A stretch of DNA of 25,645 bases, taken from assembly GCA_964631275.1 (NCBI GenBank), contig CAZVWQ010000022.1, positions 1 to 25,645 on the forward strand, given 5' to 3'. Shown piece by piece: positions 1 through 7,049 of the stretch. The notes under the pieces were generated by a model. The model made no database searches. It had not been told where the DNA came from and saw only the letters and a program-made list of their open reading frames with translations. A program made the translations under genes and the position numbers. Each line of letters opens with the position of its first letter. Within the stretch, counting starts at the first letter, position 1. Source of the stretch: CAZVWQ01 sp964631275 (lineage in GTDB: Bacteria > Patescibacteriota > JACMRA01).

Positions 1-164
1 TGATCTTGCAAGTTATATTTCAACTTCTCCATTTTAAATTTTGCTGAGTAGGGATTTTCTTTTATGTCGTCCAGTATTTCTCTAAATTTCAGAAGTAACT
101 TCTTATTTTTTTGCAATTTTTTCAAATCTTTTAAGGCTTTTTTCTGATAGTTTACCAGAAACAT
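1..164 (-). CDS. RelE/YoeB-like mRNA interferase toxin, 5' part only (cut by window edge)
   Basis: An open frame reads on the minus strand from an ATG at 164 to the window edge, giving 54 residues and no stop. It begins MFLVNYQKKALKDLKKL and continues with a helical Lys-rich stretch, then REILDDIKENPYS and MEKLKYNLQD. This is the classic N-terminal half of the RelE/ParE-fold toxins (YoeB/Txe/RelE): a first strand, the K-A-x-K-D-L-K-K-L helix, then I-x-x-I-x-x-N-P followed by E-K-L-K. Such toxins cleave mRNA on the ribosome. The start lies 3 bp after the stop of the upstream 82-residue protein, as in a type II antitoxin-toxin operon. The catalytic C-terminal part is outside the window, so subfamily and integrity are unknown. 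Confidence 0.75.
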   Translation of the reverse strand, partial: MFLVNYQKKALKDLKKLQKNKKLLLKFREILDDIKENPYSAKFKMEKLKYNLQD

Positions 165-167
165 AAA

Positions 168-416
168 CTATCTTAAATTAATGTTTAATAATTTCTCAAC
201 TTCTATAACTTCTTTTTCTGTAGCTAACCCACTATCCAAACCTTCTTGGATGGCTTTAGCTTCTTCAGGTGTAGCGTTTCTGGTTGGTATGCTATTTTGT
301 TTTTTTTGCTTTTCCAAAGTTTTTTTAGATAATTCTTGAATAAACTCCAAAACTTCTTCCAAGCTCAAAGTTTCCAAAAGCTGTTCTTGAATTTTTTGTA
401 ATTGCTGAGTAGACAT
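168..416 (-). CDS. Antitoxin of a RelE/YoeB-type toxin-antitoxin pair
   Basis: This 82-residue, highly charged protein has an N-terminal helical region (residues 1-38) and a C-terminal segment containing TPEEAKAIQEGL and a K-E-V-I-E-V-E-K helix. I do not recognise a named antitoxin family with certainty. The call rests on its small size, helical character and position: its TAG stop is 3 bp upstream of the ATG of a RelE-like toxin on the same strand. In such pairs the antitoxin binds and blocks the toxin and usually represses the shared promoter. That promoter would lie in the bases just above 416, where I see no clear operator. ATG start, no Shine-Dalgarno. Confidence 0.65.
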   Translation of the reverse strand: MSTQQLQKIQEQLLETLSLEEVLEFIQELSKKTLEKQKKQNSIPTRNATPEEAKAIQEGLDSGLATEKEVIEVEKLLNINLR

Positions 417-591
417 AAATAATAATTTTTAATGATTTATAGTAATTCCCTATTAAAAGTAGACATTCCTCTCCATCCGAGTTCCCTAGAAATCTTTGAT
501 TTTTGGGGTGAGGTGGCTTTACTAGATTTGAGTGTCTAATTTAGATGGGGACTATCTATAATACCTCTAATAATACAAAATTTGGAGATAA

Positions 592-660
592 ATGTCAAAA
601 CTCCAGATGCCCGCCACTAAACCAAAAAACCCACTCAAAAATGAACTGAATAAAAATTGA
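592..660 (+). CDS. Possible 22-codon mini-ORF with Shine-Dalgarno and -10 box
   Basis: ATG at 592 opens 22 codons ending in TGA (658-660). The product begins MSKLQMPATKPKNPL and is basic. A GGAG stands at 584-587, four bases before the ATG; most genes in this window have no such ribosome-binding site. A TATAAT lies at 557-562 with a weak TGTCTA at 533-538 (18-bp spacing). No family is recognised. A chance ORF is quite possible, because it is short and AT-rich sequence produces TATAAT often. Confidence 0.22.
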   Translation: MSKLQMPATKPKNPLKNELNKN

Positions 661-690
661 ACCTGTAGAATTGTAAACTCCCCAAAATAC

Positions 691-779
691 TAGACAAGTT
701 TTATATAAAATTAAGATATAATATAGGTATAGGTTTTATGTTGTTTTCCATAGCCTATTGATTAGGTGGTTTTTGTTTG
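691..779 (+). promoter_or_regulatory. Weak promoter followed by terminator-like hairpin (possible short RNA)
   Basis: TAGACA (691-696) and TATAAT (717-722) are spaced 20 bp. About 25 bases beyond the expected start, CCTA-TTGAT-TAGG, flanked by CCA and TGG, forms a small stem followed by TTTTTGTTT. A transcript of about 50 nt would fit. The spacing is long and the stem short, so this is tentative; the hairpin could instead only insulate uup. Confidence 0.2.
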
Positions 780-824
780 CTCAAAAAAATACTTTTTTAA
801 AAGGTCTTAGGATTTCACTATGTT

Positions 825-2666
825 TTAGCTTGCAATTTCTAGCCACTCAAATTCTAACTCTTCAATTTGTTCTTTTTTATTTTTAATTTTAGTGTAAATT
901 TCTTTAATCTTGGTTTGTCCTTGAGTGTATACTTTTGGATCGGCAAGCTTACTTTCCAAATCTAAAATTTGTTCTGAAAGTTTTTTAATTTTATTTTCGA
1001 TTACTCTAATTTCAGCTCTTTGTTTTCTTTCTTCTTTGGGTGATAATTTGTTAGTTGGTTTGTCTTGAAAATCATCTTTTGAAAAATTCCTGTGATTTTC
1101 GATAACTTCCACAAACTGACTATAGTATTTACTCGTAGCTCCGTATTTTTTTAGGTAATCAGTGTAGCCTCCAGTAGACAAAGTATAGTAGCCATCACCT
1201 TCAAAGGCTAAAATATGAGTACACACCCTGTCCATAAAAAATCTATCATGACTAACTATCAAAAGGCAACCTTCAAAATCTCTTAAAGAATTTTCTAAGG
1301 CTTCTAAAGTATCTAAATCTAAGTCATTAGTCGGCTCATCTAAAACTAAAAAATTTCCACTACGTTTAAGAATTTTTGCCAAGAGTAACCTAGCCTTTTG
1401 GCCCCCACTTAAGTTTGATACTGACTTTTTTAGATCATCTGGAGAAAACATAAATTTACGTAAATAAGCGTAAACATTCATAGTAGTTTCACCAAATTTC
1501 ATTTTCAAATTATTTTGACTTATATTGTACATTAAAGTTTTAGAATAATCTAAATTTATTCTTTTTTGATCTTGATAATTAAATTCTGTATTTTGACCAT
1601 AGATTATTTTTCCAGATTCTTTTTCATATTCGCCTAATAAAGTTTTAATTAAAGTTGTTTTGCCACTACCATTAGGTCCTAAAAGACCTAGTTTCATACC
1701 TTCTTCAAACTCTAAATTTAGATTTTTAACCAAAACTTCTTTAGATTTAACCAAGCTTCCAGAACTACTATTAGCTGGTAAATTTATATTTAGGTCTATA
1801 GTCTTTAGGATTTTATTTCCTAACGGGTTCATTTTTGGTAAAGGTAGGTATGGTCTGTTCCATTTTGGTTTATGTTTTTTATGGTATTCTTTAAGTTCGT
1901 AGTAGCGATTTAATCTTCCAGTATCTTTAGTTCCTCTAGCTTTAACCCCACTATTAACCCATTCTAATTCTCGTTTTAGCTCTTGGTCTCTTTTTTGATA
2001 CTGTTTGACTTCTAGATTATAACGCTCTTCTTTACTGATCAGGTAGTCAGAGTAGTTACCTTTGTGTCTAAATATTTTACCTTGATCTAACTCCCAGATC
2101 TCCTGGGTAACTTGGTCTACAAAATATCTGTCATGAGAAATAATCAAAAAAGTTCTAGGATAATCTCTAAGTAAGTCTTTAAGATTTTCTAAAGTTCTTA
2201 AATCAAGGTGATTAGTCGGCTCGTCTAGAAGTAATAAATCTGGCTCTTCAGCTACAGCCTTAAGTATTAAGACTTGTCTTTGCTGGCCTCCAGATAAGAA
2301 GTCCATATTTCTATCTAAATTAACTAAGCTAAATTTAGGTAAATATTTTTTTAATTTATCTTCGTAAGCTAGATATTTTTCGGTTTCATCGTGAATATCA
2401 GGAAACAAAAATTCTCTAATCGTAGATTTAGGTAGATCAAAATCTTGAGGTAGATAGCTAATTTTTAAAGAATTTGCTTTGTAAACTTCACCTTCGTCAG
2501 GTTCTAACTTTCCAGCTAATATTTTCATCAACGTTGTTTTGCCGCTACCATTAATTCCAACTAAGCCAATATGGCTACTACTTGGGATGCTTAGATCTAA
2601 ATTTTCAAAAACTTTTTTTTGATTAAAATAAAGAGAAATTTCTTTGAGCGTGATTAAAGGATCCAT
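825..2666 (-). CDS. uup: ABC-F family ATPase, Uup-like
   Basis: This 613-residue soluble protein has two ABC ATPase domains in tandem and no membrane segments, the ABC-F layout. Domain 1 has Walker A GINGSGKT (37-44), LSGGQ (124-128) and LLLLDEPTNHLD (144-155), with the switch His at 178. Domain 2 has GPNGSGKT (330-337), LSGGQ (419-423) and VLDEPTNDLD (441-450). The inter-domain linker (about 205-280) is charged and resembles the Uup linker, including ARGTKDTGRLNRY. The C-terminal 65 residues are Lys/Glu-rich and probably the Uup coiled coil, which binds DNA or ribosomes. ABC-F proteins act at the ribosomal E site; Uup also affects transposon excision in E. coli. All catalytic motifs are intact. 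ATG start, no Shine-Dalgarno. Confidence 0.88.
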   Translation of the reverse strand: MDPLITLKEISLYFNQKKVFENLDLSIPSSSHIGLVGINGSGKTTLMKILAGKLEPDEGEVYKANSLKISYLPQDFDLPKSTIREFLFPDIHDETEKYLAYEDKLKKYLPKFSLVNLDRNMDFLSGGQQRQVLILKAVAEEPDLLLLDEPTNHLDLRTLENLKDLLRDYPRTFLIISHDRYFVDQVTQEIWELDQGKIFRHKGNYSDYLISKEERYNLEVKQYQKRDQELKRELEWVNSGVKARGTKDTGRLNRYYELKEYHKKHKPKWNRPYLPLPKMNPLGNKILKTIDLNINLPANSSSGSLVKSKEVLVKNLNLEFEEGMKLGLLGPNGSGKTTLIKTLLGEYEKESGKIIYGQNTEFNYQDQKRINLDYSKTLMYNISQNNLKMKFGETTMNVYAYLRKFMFSPDDLKKSVSNLSGGQKARLLLAKILKRSGNFLVLDEPTNDLDLDTLEALENSLRDFEGCLLIVSHDRFFMDRVCTHILAFEGDGYYTLSTGGYTDYLKKYGATSKYYSQFVEVIENHRNFSKDDFQDKPTNKLSPKEERKQRAEIRVIENKIKKLSEQILDLESKLADPKVYTQGQTKIKEIYTKIKNKKEQIEELEFEWLEIAS

Positions 2667-2821
2667 AAAAATAAATACTAAAAACTTGATTAGTTATTGT
2701 CAGGTAAAAAATTTGCCAAAAAGTTATAATTATCTTCCAAGACAAGTATAAAATATCTGAGTAGAAATTTATAAATAAAAAAAATAATTGACTAGCGTTA
2801 AAAAAATAAAAACTAAACTGC

Positions 2822-2937
2822 TTATACCCTTTGGACTAATCGTTATGGTAATTACTCGTTAAGAATTACTTTGAATAAAGAATTTATTTCCTTATAACGA
2901 TTTAAATTTAGGGTGATACTAAACGGATTGGGTATAA
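2822..2937 (+). repeat. Interspersed repeat family A, copy A1 (best ends)
   Basis: The element is bounded by TTATACCC (2822-2829) and GGGTATAA (2930-2937), a perfect 8-bp inverted pair. Inside, AATCGTTAT near the left end and ATAACGATT near the right end form 9-bp inverted arms. A further short dyad, CTTT-GAAT-AAAG, sits at the centre. Related copies occur at 13935-14029, 20046-20150, 23581-23695 (inverted) and 22685-22735 (inverted, partial). No ORF. It looks like a MITE or a REP/BIME-type element. Confidence 0.8.
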
Positions 2938-2977
2938 AACTTGTAAAAGCTTTATTTTTTTATTAGAAAACAAACTT

Positions 2978-3045
2978 TGTAAGTTTCCCCAAATATAGCA
3001 CTTTTTTTGACAAAATAAACAAAAAGCAACTTATTTATCTAAGTC
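2978..3045 (+). repeat. Interspersed repeat family D, copy D1, with promoter-like core
   Basis: It shares a T-run followed by TTGACAAAATAA, an A-rich spacer and TATTTAT with D2 at 15160-15212. In this copy TTGACA (3007-3012) and TATTTA (3032-3037) are 19 bp apart, pointing at the glycosyltransferase start at 3107, so it may serve as that gene's promoter. Confidence 0.5.
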
Positions 3046-3106
3046 TTAGAGCAAGGCTATTATCAAAAAGTATGTGTCAAAAATTTGTTAAAAAACAATA
3101 CTAAAA

Positions 3107-4858
3107 ATGTCCAAAAAGATACTAACCAAAAAACAATCAAAAAACAATCAACTTATTGAAAAAAGTCTAGAAATTAGACCTTTTGATCTAAAAAAATCTG
3201 TTTACAGTTTGTTTATTGATTTTTGGCACGTAGATTTTTTGTTTAAAGCAATATTTTTTTCTTCTATTTTTTTGGGTAGTTTAGTTAGGTTTTTTGGACT
3301 TTTTAATACTGGCTTTTATTTTGATATGGTCGAAACACAATACACTTGGGGACGAGAATCATTTGAAATGGGTGGTTTTTTAATTTTTTGGAGAGATTAT
3401 CCAATTAATTTGCATTTTGATTATCCGATTTTTAGTTTGATTTATGAAAATATTCTTTATATCCTTAGTTATCCATTTGGTGGAACAAAAGAAGTTTTTG
3501 TAGCCTATATCAAAATTGTAAATTGGATAGTTGAAATTTTATTAATCTTTTTTATTTCTTTAATAGGTAAAAATCTAGGTCACCTAAATAACAATCAAAA
3601 TATTATATTAGCTTCTTTTTTGTACCTTGTGCCGTCGCTATGGTTTGTGTCTGGAATTTGGGGGCAAAATGATACTTTGATAACTATATTTGCTTTTGTA
3701 GTTGTTTTTTTACTTTGGCTTAGACAAGAGGGTTGGTTGTTTAGTTATCGAGAGCCTAAGCTAACAAAAATTAAAAAAAGTTTTGAAAAAAATCAAGAAG
3801 AAGAGATCTTCAGAGAATATCCTTTTTATAAAGATCCAGCTTTTATTTCTGGATTGGCTATGGCTATTGGAGTTTTTATTAAGCCACAACCCATCTTGAT
3901 CTTGCCTATTGTAATTTTATATTTTTTTAGAAACAAGACTTGGAAGGATGTTTTTAGGGTATTGATCTGGATAGCACCTTATTTAGTAATTATCGCTATT
4001 GGGGCTAATCTTTATTCAGATGAAGAAATTATCTACCGAATAGCAGAAAGAGAAATTTCTAATTGGCAGATTTTAGCTTATTTAGGATTTTTTGTAATTT
4101 TACTTTTACCTTTATTGAGTCTTAGCTATTCGATCAAAAAACCAGGTCTGATGACTGGTTTAAAGCGGTGGACTTTTGGATTTTTTTTAATTTTTAGTTT
4201 GATTGGCATGCCTCTATATCTACTTAATTACCAACGGTTTGCTAGAGTAACTTTGGCTCCTTTTATTAGATCTAATGAAGTTTCTTTTGGAGCTAATAAT
4301 TTTTGGTCAACTCTGAATATTAGTGGTTCAAATTCTCAGTTTGTAATAGCTATAAATAATCATCTTGGCTTAACAGTTTCTTCTCTAGCTTTGATTCTTT
4401 TTTGTATATTCAACTTTGTTTTTTTGTATAAATTATTTGATCTTAGTTGGCAAAAATTAAAATCTCTAAAACTAAAAACTTGGTTCAACAAAAATCTTAG
4501 CTTAGCCGAATGGTTGTCTATAGTTTTGGTTTTGGGTAGTAGTTATTTTATGTTTATAACTATGATACATTCTAGATATTTACATCTTAGTTTGGTTATA
4601 GGAGCAATTTATTTGGCTCTAAAACCAAATATTAAACAAATTAAATTTTTTATTTTTATTTTTGTGATTATGCACTTAGGATACTTTTTAAATCAAACTA
4701 TGATTTACAGTACCTATACTTCAGGCCTTGAATGGGTTGATTCTTTTAACAGTTTGTTTGTAGTCAATATAGCCACAGTAAGTGGTCTAATGCTTGTTAT
4801 TTCTTTCTTGTTTATGTTCTATATTATGTACCTGAATCTTGATAAAAAAGAAAATTAA
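3107..4858 (+). CDS. GT-C membrane glycosyltransferase, Gpi18 (COG5542)-like
   Basis: This 583-residue protein has about ten or more hydrophobic segments from residue 44 onward. It has a charged N-terminal tail (1-40) and one long charged loop (about 207-243). Diagnostic motifs of the Gpi18-type GT-C mannosyltransferases are visible: FDMVE (72-76) and FDYP (104-107) in the first outer loop, GIWGQND (183-189), KPQP (259-262) and HSRYL (488-492, usually HERYL). These enzymes transfer a sugar, typically mannose, from a lipid-phosphate carrier on the outer membrane face. The substrate here is unknown; surface glycan or glycoprotein is likely because a large Thr-rich surface protein lies in the same region. 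The gene stands alone. ATG start, no Shine-Dalgarno; D1 may provide the promoter. Confidence 0.72.
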   Translation: MSKKILTKKQSKNNQLIEKSLEIRPFDLKKSVYSLFIDFWHVDFLFKAIFFSSIFLGSLVRFFGLFNTGFYFDMVETQYTWGRESFEMGGFLIFWRDYPINLHFDYPIFSLIYENILYILSYPFGGTKEVFVAYIKIVNWIVEILLIFFISLIGKNLGHLNNNQNIILASFLYLVPSLWFVSGIWGQNDTLITIFAFVVVFLLWLRQEGWLFSYREPKLTKIKKSFEKNQEEEIFREYPFYKDPAFISGLAMAIGVFIKPQPILILPIVILYFFRNKTWKDVFRVLIWIAPYLVIIAIGANLYSDEEIIYRIAEREISNWQILAYLGFFVILLLPLLSLSYSIKKPGLMTGLKRWTFGFFLIFSLIGMPLYLLNYQRFARVTLAPFIRSNEVSFGANNFWSTLNISGSNSQFVIAINNHLGLTVSSLALILFCIFNFVFLYKLFDLSWQKLKSLKLKTWFNKNLSLAEWLSIVLVLGSSYFMFITMIHSRYLHLSLVIGAIYLALKPNIKQIKFFIFIFVIMHLGYFLNQTMIYSTYTSGLEWVDSFNSLFVVNIATVSGLMLVISFLFMFYIMYLNLDKKEN

Positions 4859-5121
4859 TAAACATAATGACTTCTTCAAAATTGCTTAAAAAAATATATC
4901 TACTCCGCATGTAATTTTAAATATTTTTATTTCTCAAATCTACTTTAGCTAAATTTGCAGTTTATAAATTACAACTAATCCATCATATAGCTTTACAAAA
5001 TTTAAAAATATATCTAATTATTTACACTAATTGATTTTATGGATAATCTGATTAGAGAAGTGAAGTATATGTCAAGATTTAATATGGAATAGCTATATCT
5101 GAATTTATATAAAATATAATT

Positions 5122-5173
5122 AACTATCTATAGCCTTATCTAAATTCAAAAACATTAAATACAATATTTATGC
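5122..5173 (+). repeat. Interspersed repeat family E, copy E1
   Basis: The stretch AACTATC...CTTATCTAAATT...ATTAAATA...TATT matches 6870-6922 over about 52 bp with scattered substitutions. Both copies are in intergenic DNA in the same orientation. No coding potential. Confidence 0.5.
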
Positions 5174-5558
5174 AAAAACTCTGAAGATTCATTTAATTAG
5201 GCTGTCTCAAGGCGAATCAAAAATATTTACTTTTTACTTCAGAATAAACAAAAAATTTGCTTAATAATAAGACTAATTTTTATACTAAGGGATGAAGCAG
5301 TTGTTTTTTCTAATTATGAGATAAAGCTATATAACTTATTTAATTACTTATCTCTTAAAATAAAAATTTTTAGGTTTTAGTTGTTTCAAAAATTGTAATT
5401 TAGAATTGCTTTTAACCTAATATATTTTAGACTTTTTTTATTCAATATAAACGATTTCTTTAATTTTTACTTTTAAACTAGTTAAAAATTTCAAATTTAT
5501 TCTTTAGATGTAGGAGTTGATTTAATCCTAAAAATAAGTAAATAAACGAATCGATTCG

Positions 5559-5640
5559 AATTAGGACTTTTTGAATATTTGTTTTTGATGTTAATTAGGT
5601 TTGACTGAAATCAAAAAATTAAACTTGAAGAAAAACTAAA
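5559..5640 (+). repeat. Interspersed repeat family B, copy B1
   Basis: AATTA-GGACTTTTT, ATATTTGTTTTTGATGTT and the A-rich right side line up with B2 (6612-6709) and B3 (23718-23797). B1 lacks about 8 bases near the left end relative to the others. All three copies point the same way and are intergenic. Confidence 0.55.
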
Positions 5641-5666
5641 ATTTGATTTGTATTGCCTTATACTTA

Positions 5667-5694
5667 ACTGCAAAGCAGTATAACGCTAGTTATA
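5667..5694. promoter_or_regulatory. Two adjoining dyads upstream of gatD
   Basis: ACTGC-AAA-GCAGT (5667-5679) is a perfect 5-bp-arm dyad. It shares its last base with TATAAC-GCTA-GTTATA (5679-5694), a perfect 6-bp-arm dyad. Together they end 31 bp before the gatD ATG. They could be operators or a leader hairpin; I recognise no regulator. Confidence 0.35.
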
Positions 5695-5725
5695 AACCTT
5701 AAGAAACTGCAAATTTATAAAATCT

Positions 5726-6514
5726 ATGACAGCTTTTCATATAACTCATCTCTATCCAAAAGATATGTCAATCTATGGAGATTATGGCAATATTTTGGCT
5801 TTACACTACCGTCTTAAGCAATATGGGTTCGAGATGGTCTATCAACCAATTAATCCTAAGGATAACTTACCTAGTCAAAGTGACTTATACTTTATAGGTG
5901 GAGGTCAAGATCAGGAGCAAATAACTATTTTTGAAGACTTACTTAATAAACAAGAAAAAATCTACGACGATATCGAAGATGGTATACCTTTTTTGGCAAT
6001 TTGTGGTGGCTACCAACTCTTAGGTCAAAAATTCTACACTTCTAGCGGTGAGATCGTAGAAGGTCTTGGAGTTTTTGATGTCGAGACTAAAGCTCTTAGT
6101 CCAGACGTAAAAGAAAGATGTGTAGGAAACTTAATAATTCAAACTACTATAAAAGAATTAATCGAAATCAAGCTAGTTGGTTTTGAGAATCACAGTGGCC
6201 AAACCAGATTTATAAGTGATGAAAAATGCCAACCTTTAGGTAAGGTTATATATGGTTATGGTAACAATATTAGTCGCAAATATGAAGGTTGCGTTTACAA
6301 AAATGCTATTGGAACCTATCTTCATGGCCCTTGCCTACCCAAAAACCCAGAATTAGCTGACTGGTTAATAATCCAAGCTTTAGAAACAAAAACTAAAAAA
6401 GGTAATCTCAAAAAAGGTGTTGTTCAGAGAATTAAAAATACTAAACTTAAAGACGAAATTGCCTTACTTGCTAAGAAAGAGATAATAGATAAATTTGCTC
6501 CTGGAGCTAAATAG
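5726..6514 (+). CDS. gatD: GatD-like class I glutamine amidotransferase (lipid II isoglutaminyl synthase subunit / CobB-CobQ fold)
   Basis: This 262-residue protein matches the CobB/CobQ-like glutaminase family used by GatD. It starts with HLYPKDMSIYGDYGNI, typical of GatD, has the nucleophile Cys93 in AICGGYQLLG, and the catalytic His200 in TYLHGP followed by KNPELADWL. GatD supplies ammonia from glutamine to MurT, which amidates the D-Glu of lipid II on the inner membrane face. MurT is normally the adjacent gene but is absent here: both flanks are more than 500 bp of noncoding DNA. CobQ-like alternatives are less likely because of the short length and missing synthase domain. The C-terminal 35 residues are Lys-rich. 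ATG start, no Shine-Dalgarno. Confidence 0.82.
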   Translation: MTAFHITHLYPKDMSIYGDYGNILALHYRLKQYGFEMVYQPINPKDNLPSQSDLYFIGGGQDQEQITIFEDLLNKQEKIYDDIEDGIPFLAICGGYQLLGQKFYTSSGEIVEGLGVFDVETKALSPDVKERCVGNLIIQTTIKELIEIKLVGFENHSGQTRFISDEKCQPLGKVIYGYGNNISRKYEGCVYKNAIGTYLHGPCLPKNPELADWLIIQALETKTKKGNLKKGVVQRIKNTKLKDEIALLAKKEIIDKFAPGAK

Positions 6515-6611
6515 TTCTTGCTTGCACCTCCTAAAACATACCACTTTTGATTTGTTTAACAAAAAACATTTTTGAAAAGTTTTAGGGTAAATGTACTTAT
6601 TAATTATATCC

Positions 6612-6709
6612 AAATTAAGACTTTTTTAATTTTTAAATATTTCTTTTTGATGTTTATCTAAAGCTAATTAAAACCAAAAACTCAGATTCTAAAAAAAACT
6701 GAAATTTAC
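6612..6709 (+). repeat. Interspersed repeat family B, copy B2
   Basis: It agrees almost base for base with B3 (23718-23797) over the first 40 bases (AAATTAAGACTTTTTTAAT, then AAATATTTCTTTTTG) and more loosely after that. It is also related to B1 (5559-5640). Noncoding. Confidence 0.65.
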
Positions 6710-6869
6710 TTTGCGGTGAGTGTGAATACTGCTCCTGAATTACCTTATTCAAAAAAACAAAATTTTTGTCTAAAATAATTTTTACAAGTTTGGATAAAAA
6801 AAATCAGCTTAAAAAAATATAAAAAACTTTATTATTAAACTTGCAACTTCCATAAAAATTAATCAAAAA

Positions 6870-6922
6870 AACTATCTCTATACTTATCTAAATTTAGAAA
6901 TATTAAATATAGTATTGTATCG
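6870..6922 (+). repeat. Interspersed repeat family E, copy E2
   Basis: Second copy of the stretch seen at 5122-5173. ACTATC, ACTTATCTAAATT and ATTAAATA are shared in the same order and spacing. Confidence 0.5.
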
Positions 6923-6974
6923 AAGTTGTGAACGTAAGCTAAAAATAAACAATTGCTTTTATTTAAAGTATTTT

Positions 6975-7003
6975 TTGACATTATCTCAAAGATTTACTAG
7001 TAA
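6975..7003 (+). promoter_or_regulatory. Probable trpS promoter with palindrome at the -10 position
   Basis: A perfect TTGACA (6975-6980) is followed at the expected distance by TAGTAAT (6998-7004), a weak -10. This overlaps the 10-bp palindrome TTACTAGTAA (6994-7003), which could be an operator. The trpS ATG is about 40 bp downstream. Confidence 0.4.
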
Positions 7004-7028
7004 TTTTTAATTACTTTTTTTATAAAAA

Positions 7029-7049
7029 ATGAACAAAACTGTTCTATGA
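7029..7049 (+). other. Six-codon leader ORF MNKTVL overlapping the trpS start, made by a tandem duplication
   Basis: Bases 7029-7045 and 7046-7062 are a tandem 17-bp repeat with one difference. The first unit begins with ATG in another frame and reads M-N-K-T-V-L then TGA (7047-7049), sharing ATGA with the trpS start. The peptide repeats the first six residues of TrpRS. It contains no Trp codon. Confidence 0.6.

Larger units (their letters stand above)
417..824. other. Intergenic region with possible mini-ORF and short transcript; otherwise unassigned
   Basis: These 408 bases separate the antitoxin start from the uup stop. They are less AT-rich than other gaps between about 460 and 660. They hold a 22-codon ORF with an unusual Shine-Dalgarno match and a promoter-like to terminator-like stretch at 691-779, both listed separately. 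Nothing else is recognised. Confidence 0.5.
2667..3106. other. Divergent intergenic region holding repeats A1 and D1
   Basis: This 440-bp gap lies between the starts of uup (-) and the glycosyltransferase (+). It holds repeat A1 (2822-2937) and repeat D1 (2978-3045), whose promoter-like core faces the glycosyltransferase. The rest shows no ORF or RNA gene. Confidence 0.6.
4859..5725. other. 867-bp intergenic region, mostly very AT-rich, with repeats E1 and B1
   Basis: No ORF of note, no RNA gene and no decayed protein are recognised on either strand. It holds repeat E1 (5122-5173), repeat B1 (5559-5640), a 12-bp perfect palindrome CGAATCGATTCG (5547-5558), a loose GAGATAA/TTATCTC pair (5318-5354), and two dyads directly before gatD (5667-5694). 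Confidence 0.6.
6515..7045. other. 531-bp intergenic region with repeats B2 and E2 and trpS upstream signals
   Basis: No gene is recognised between gatD and trpS. It contains B2 (6612-6709), E2 (6870-6922), a possible inverted relative of repeat C near 6550-6585, a TTGACA at 6975-6980 with a palindrome at 6994-7003, and the 17-bp duplication at the trpS start. Confidence 0.6.

Noticed and set aside
7029..7049. trp-type attenuator leader before trpS
   Set aside because: The leader peptide has no Trp codons and there is no alternative hairpin with a T-run; T-box elements (specifier loop, T-box sequence) are also not visible.
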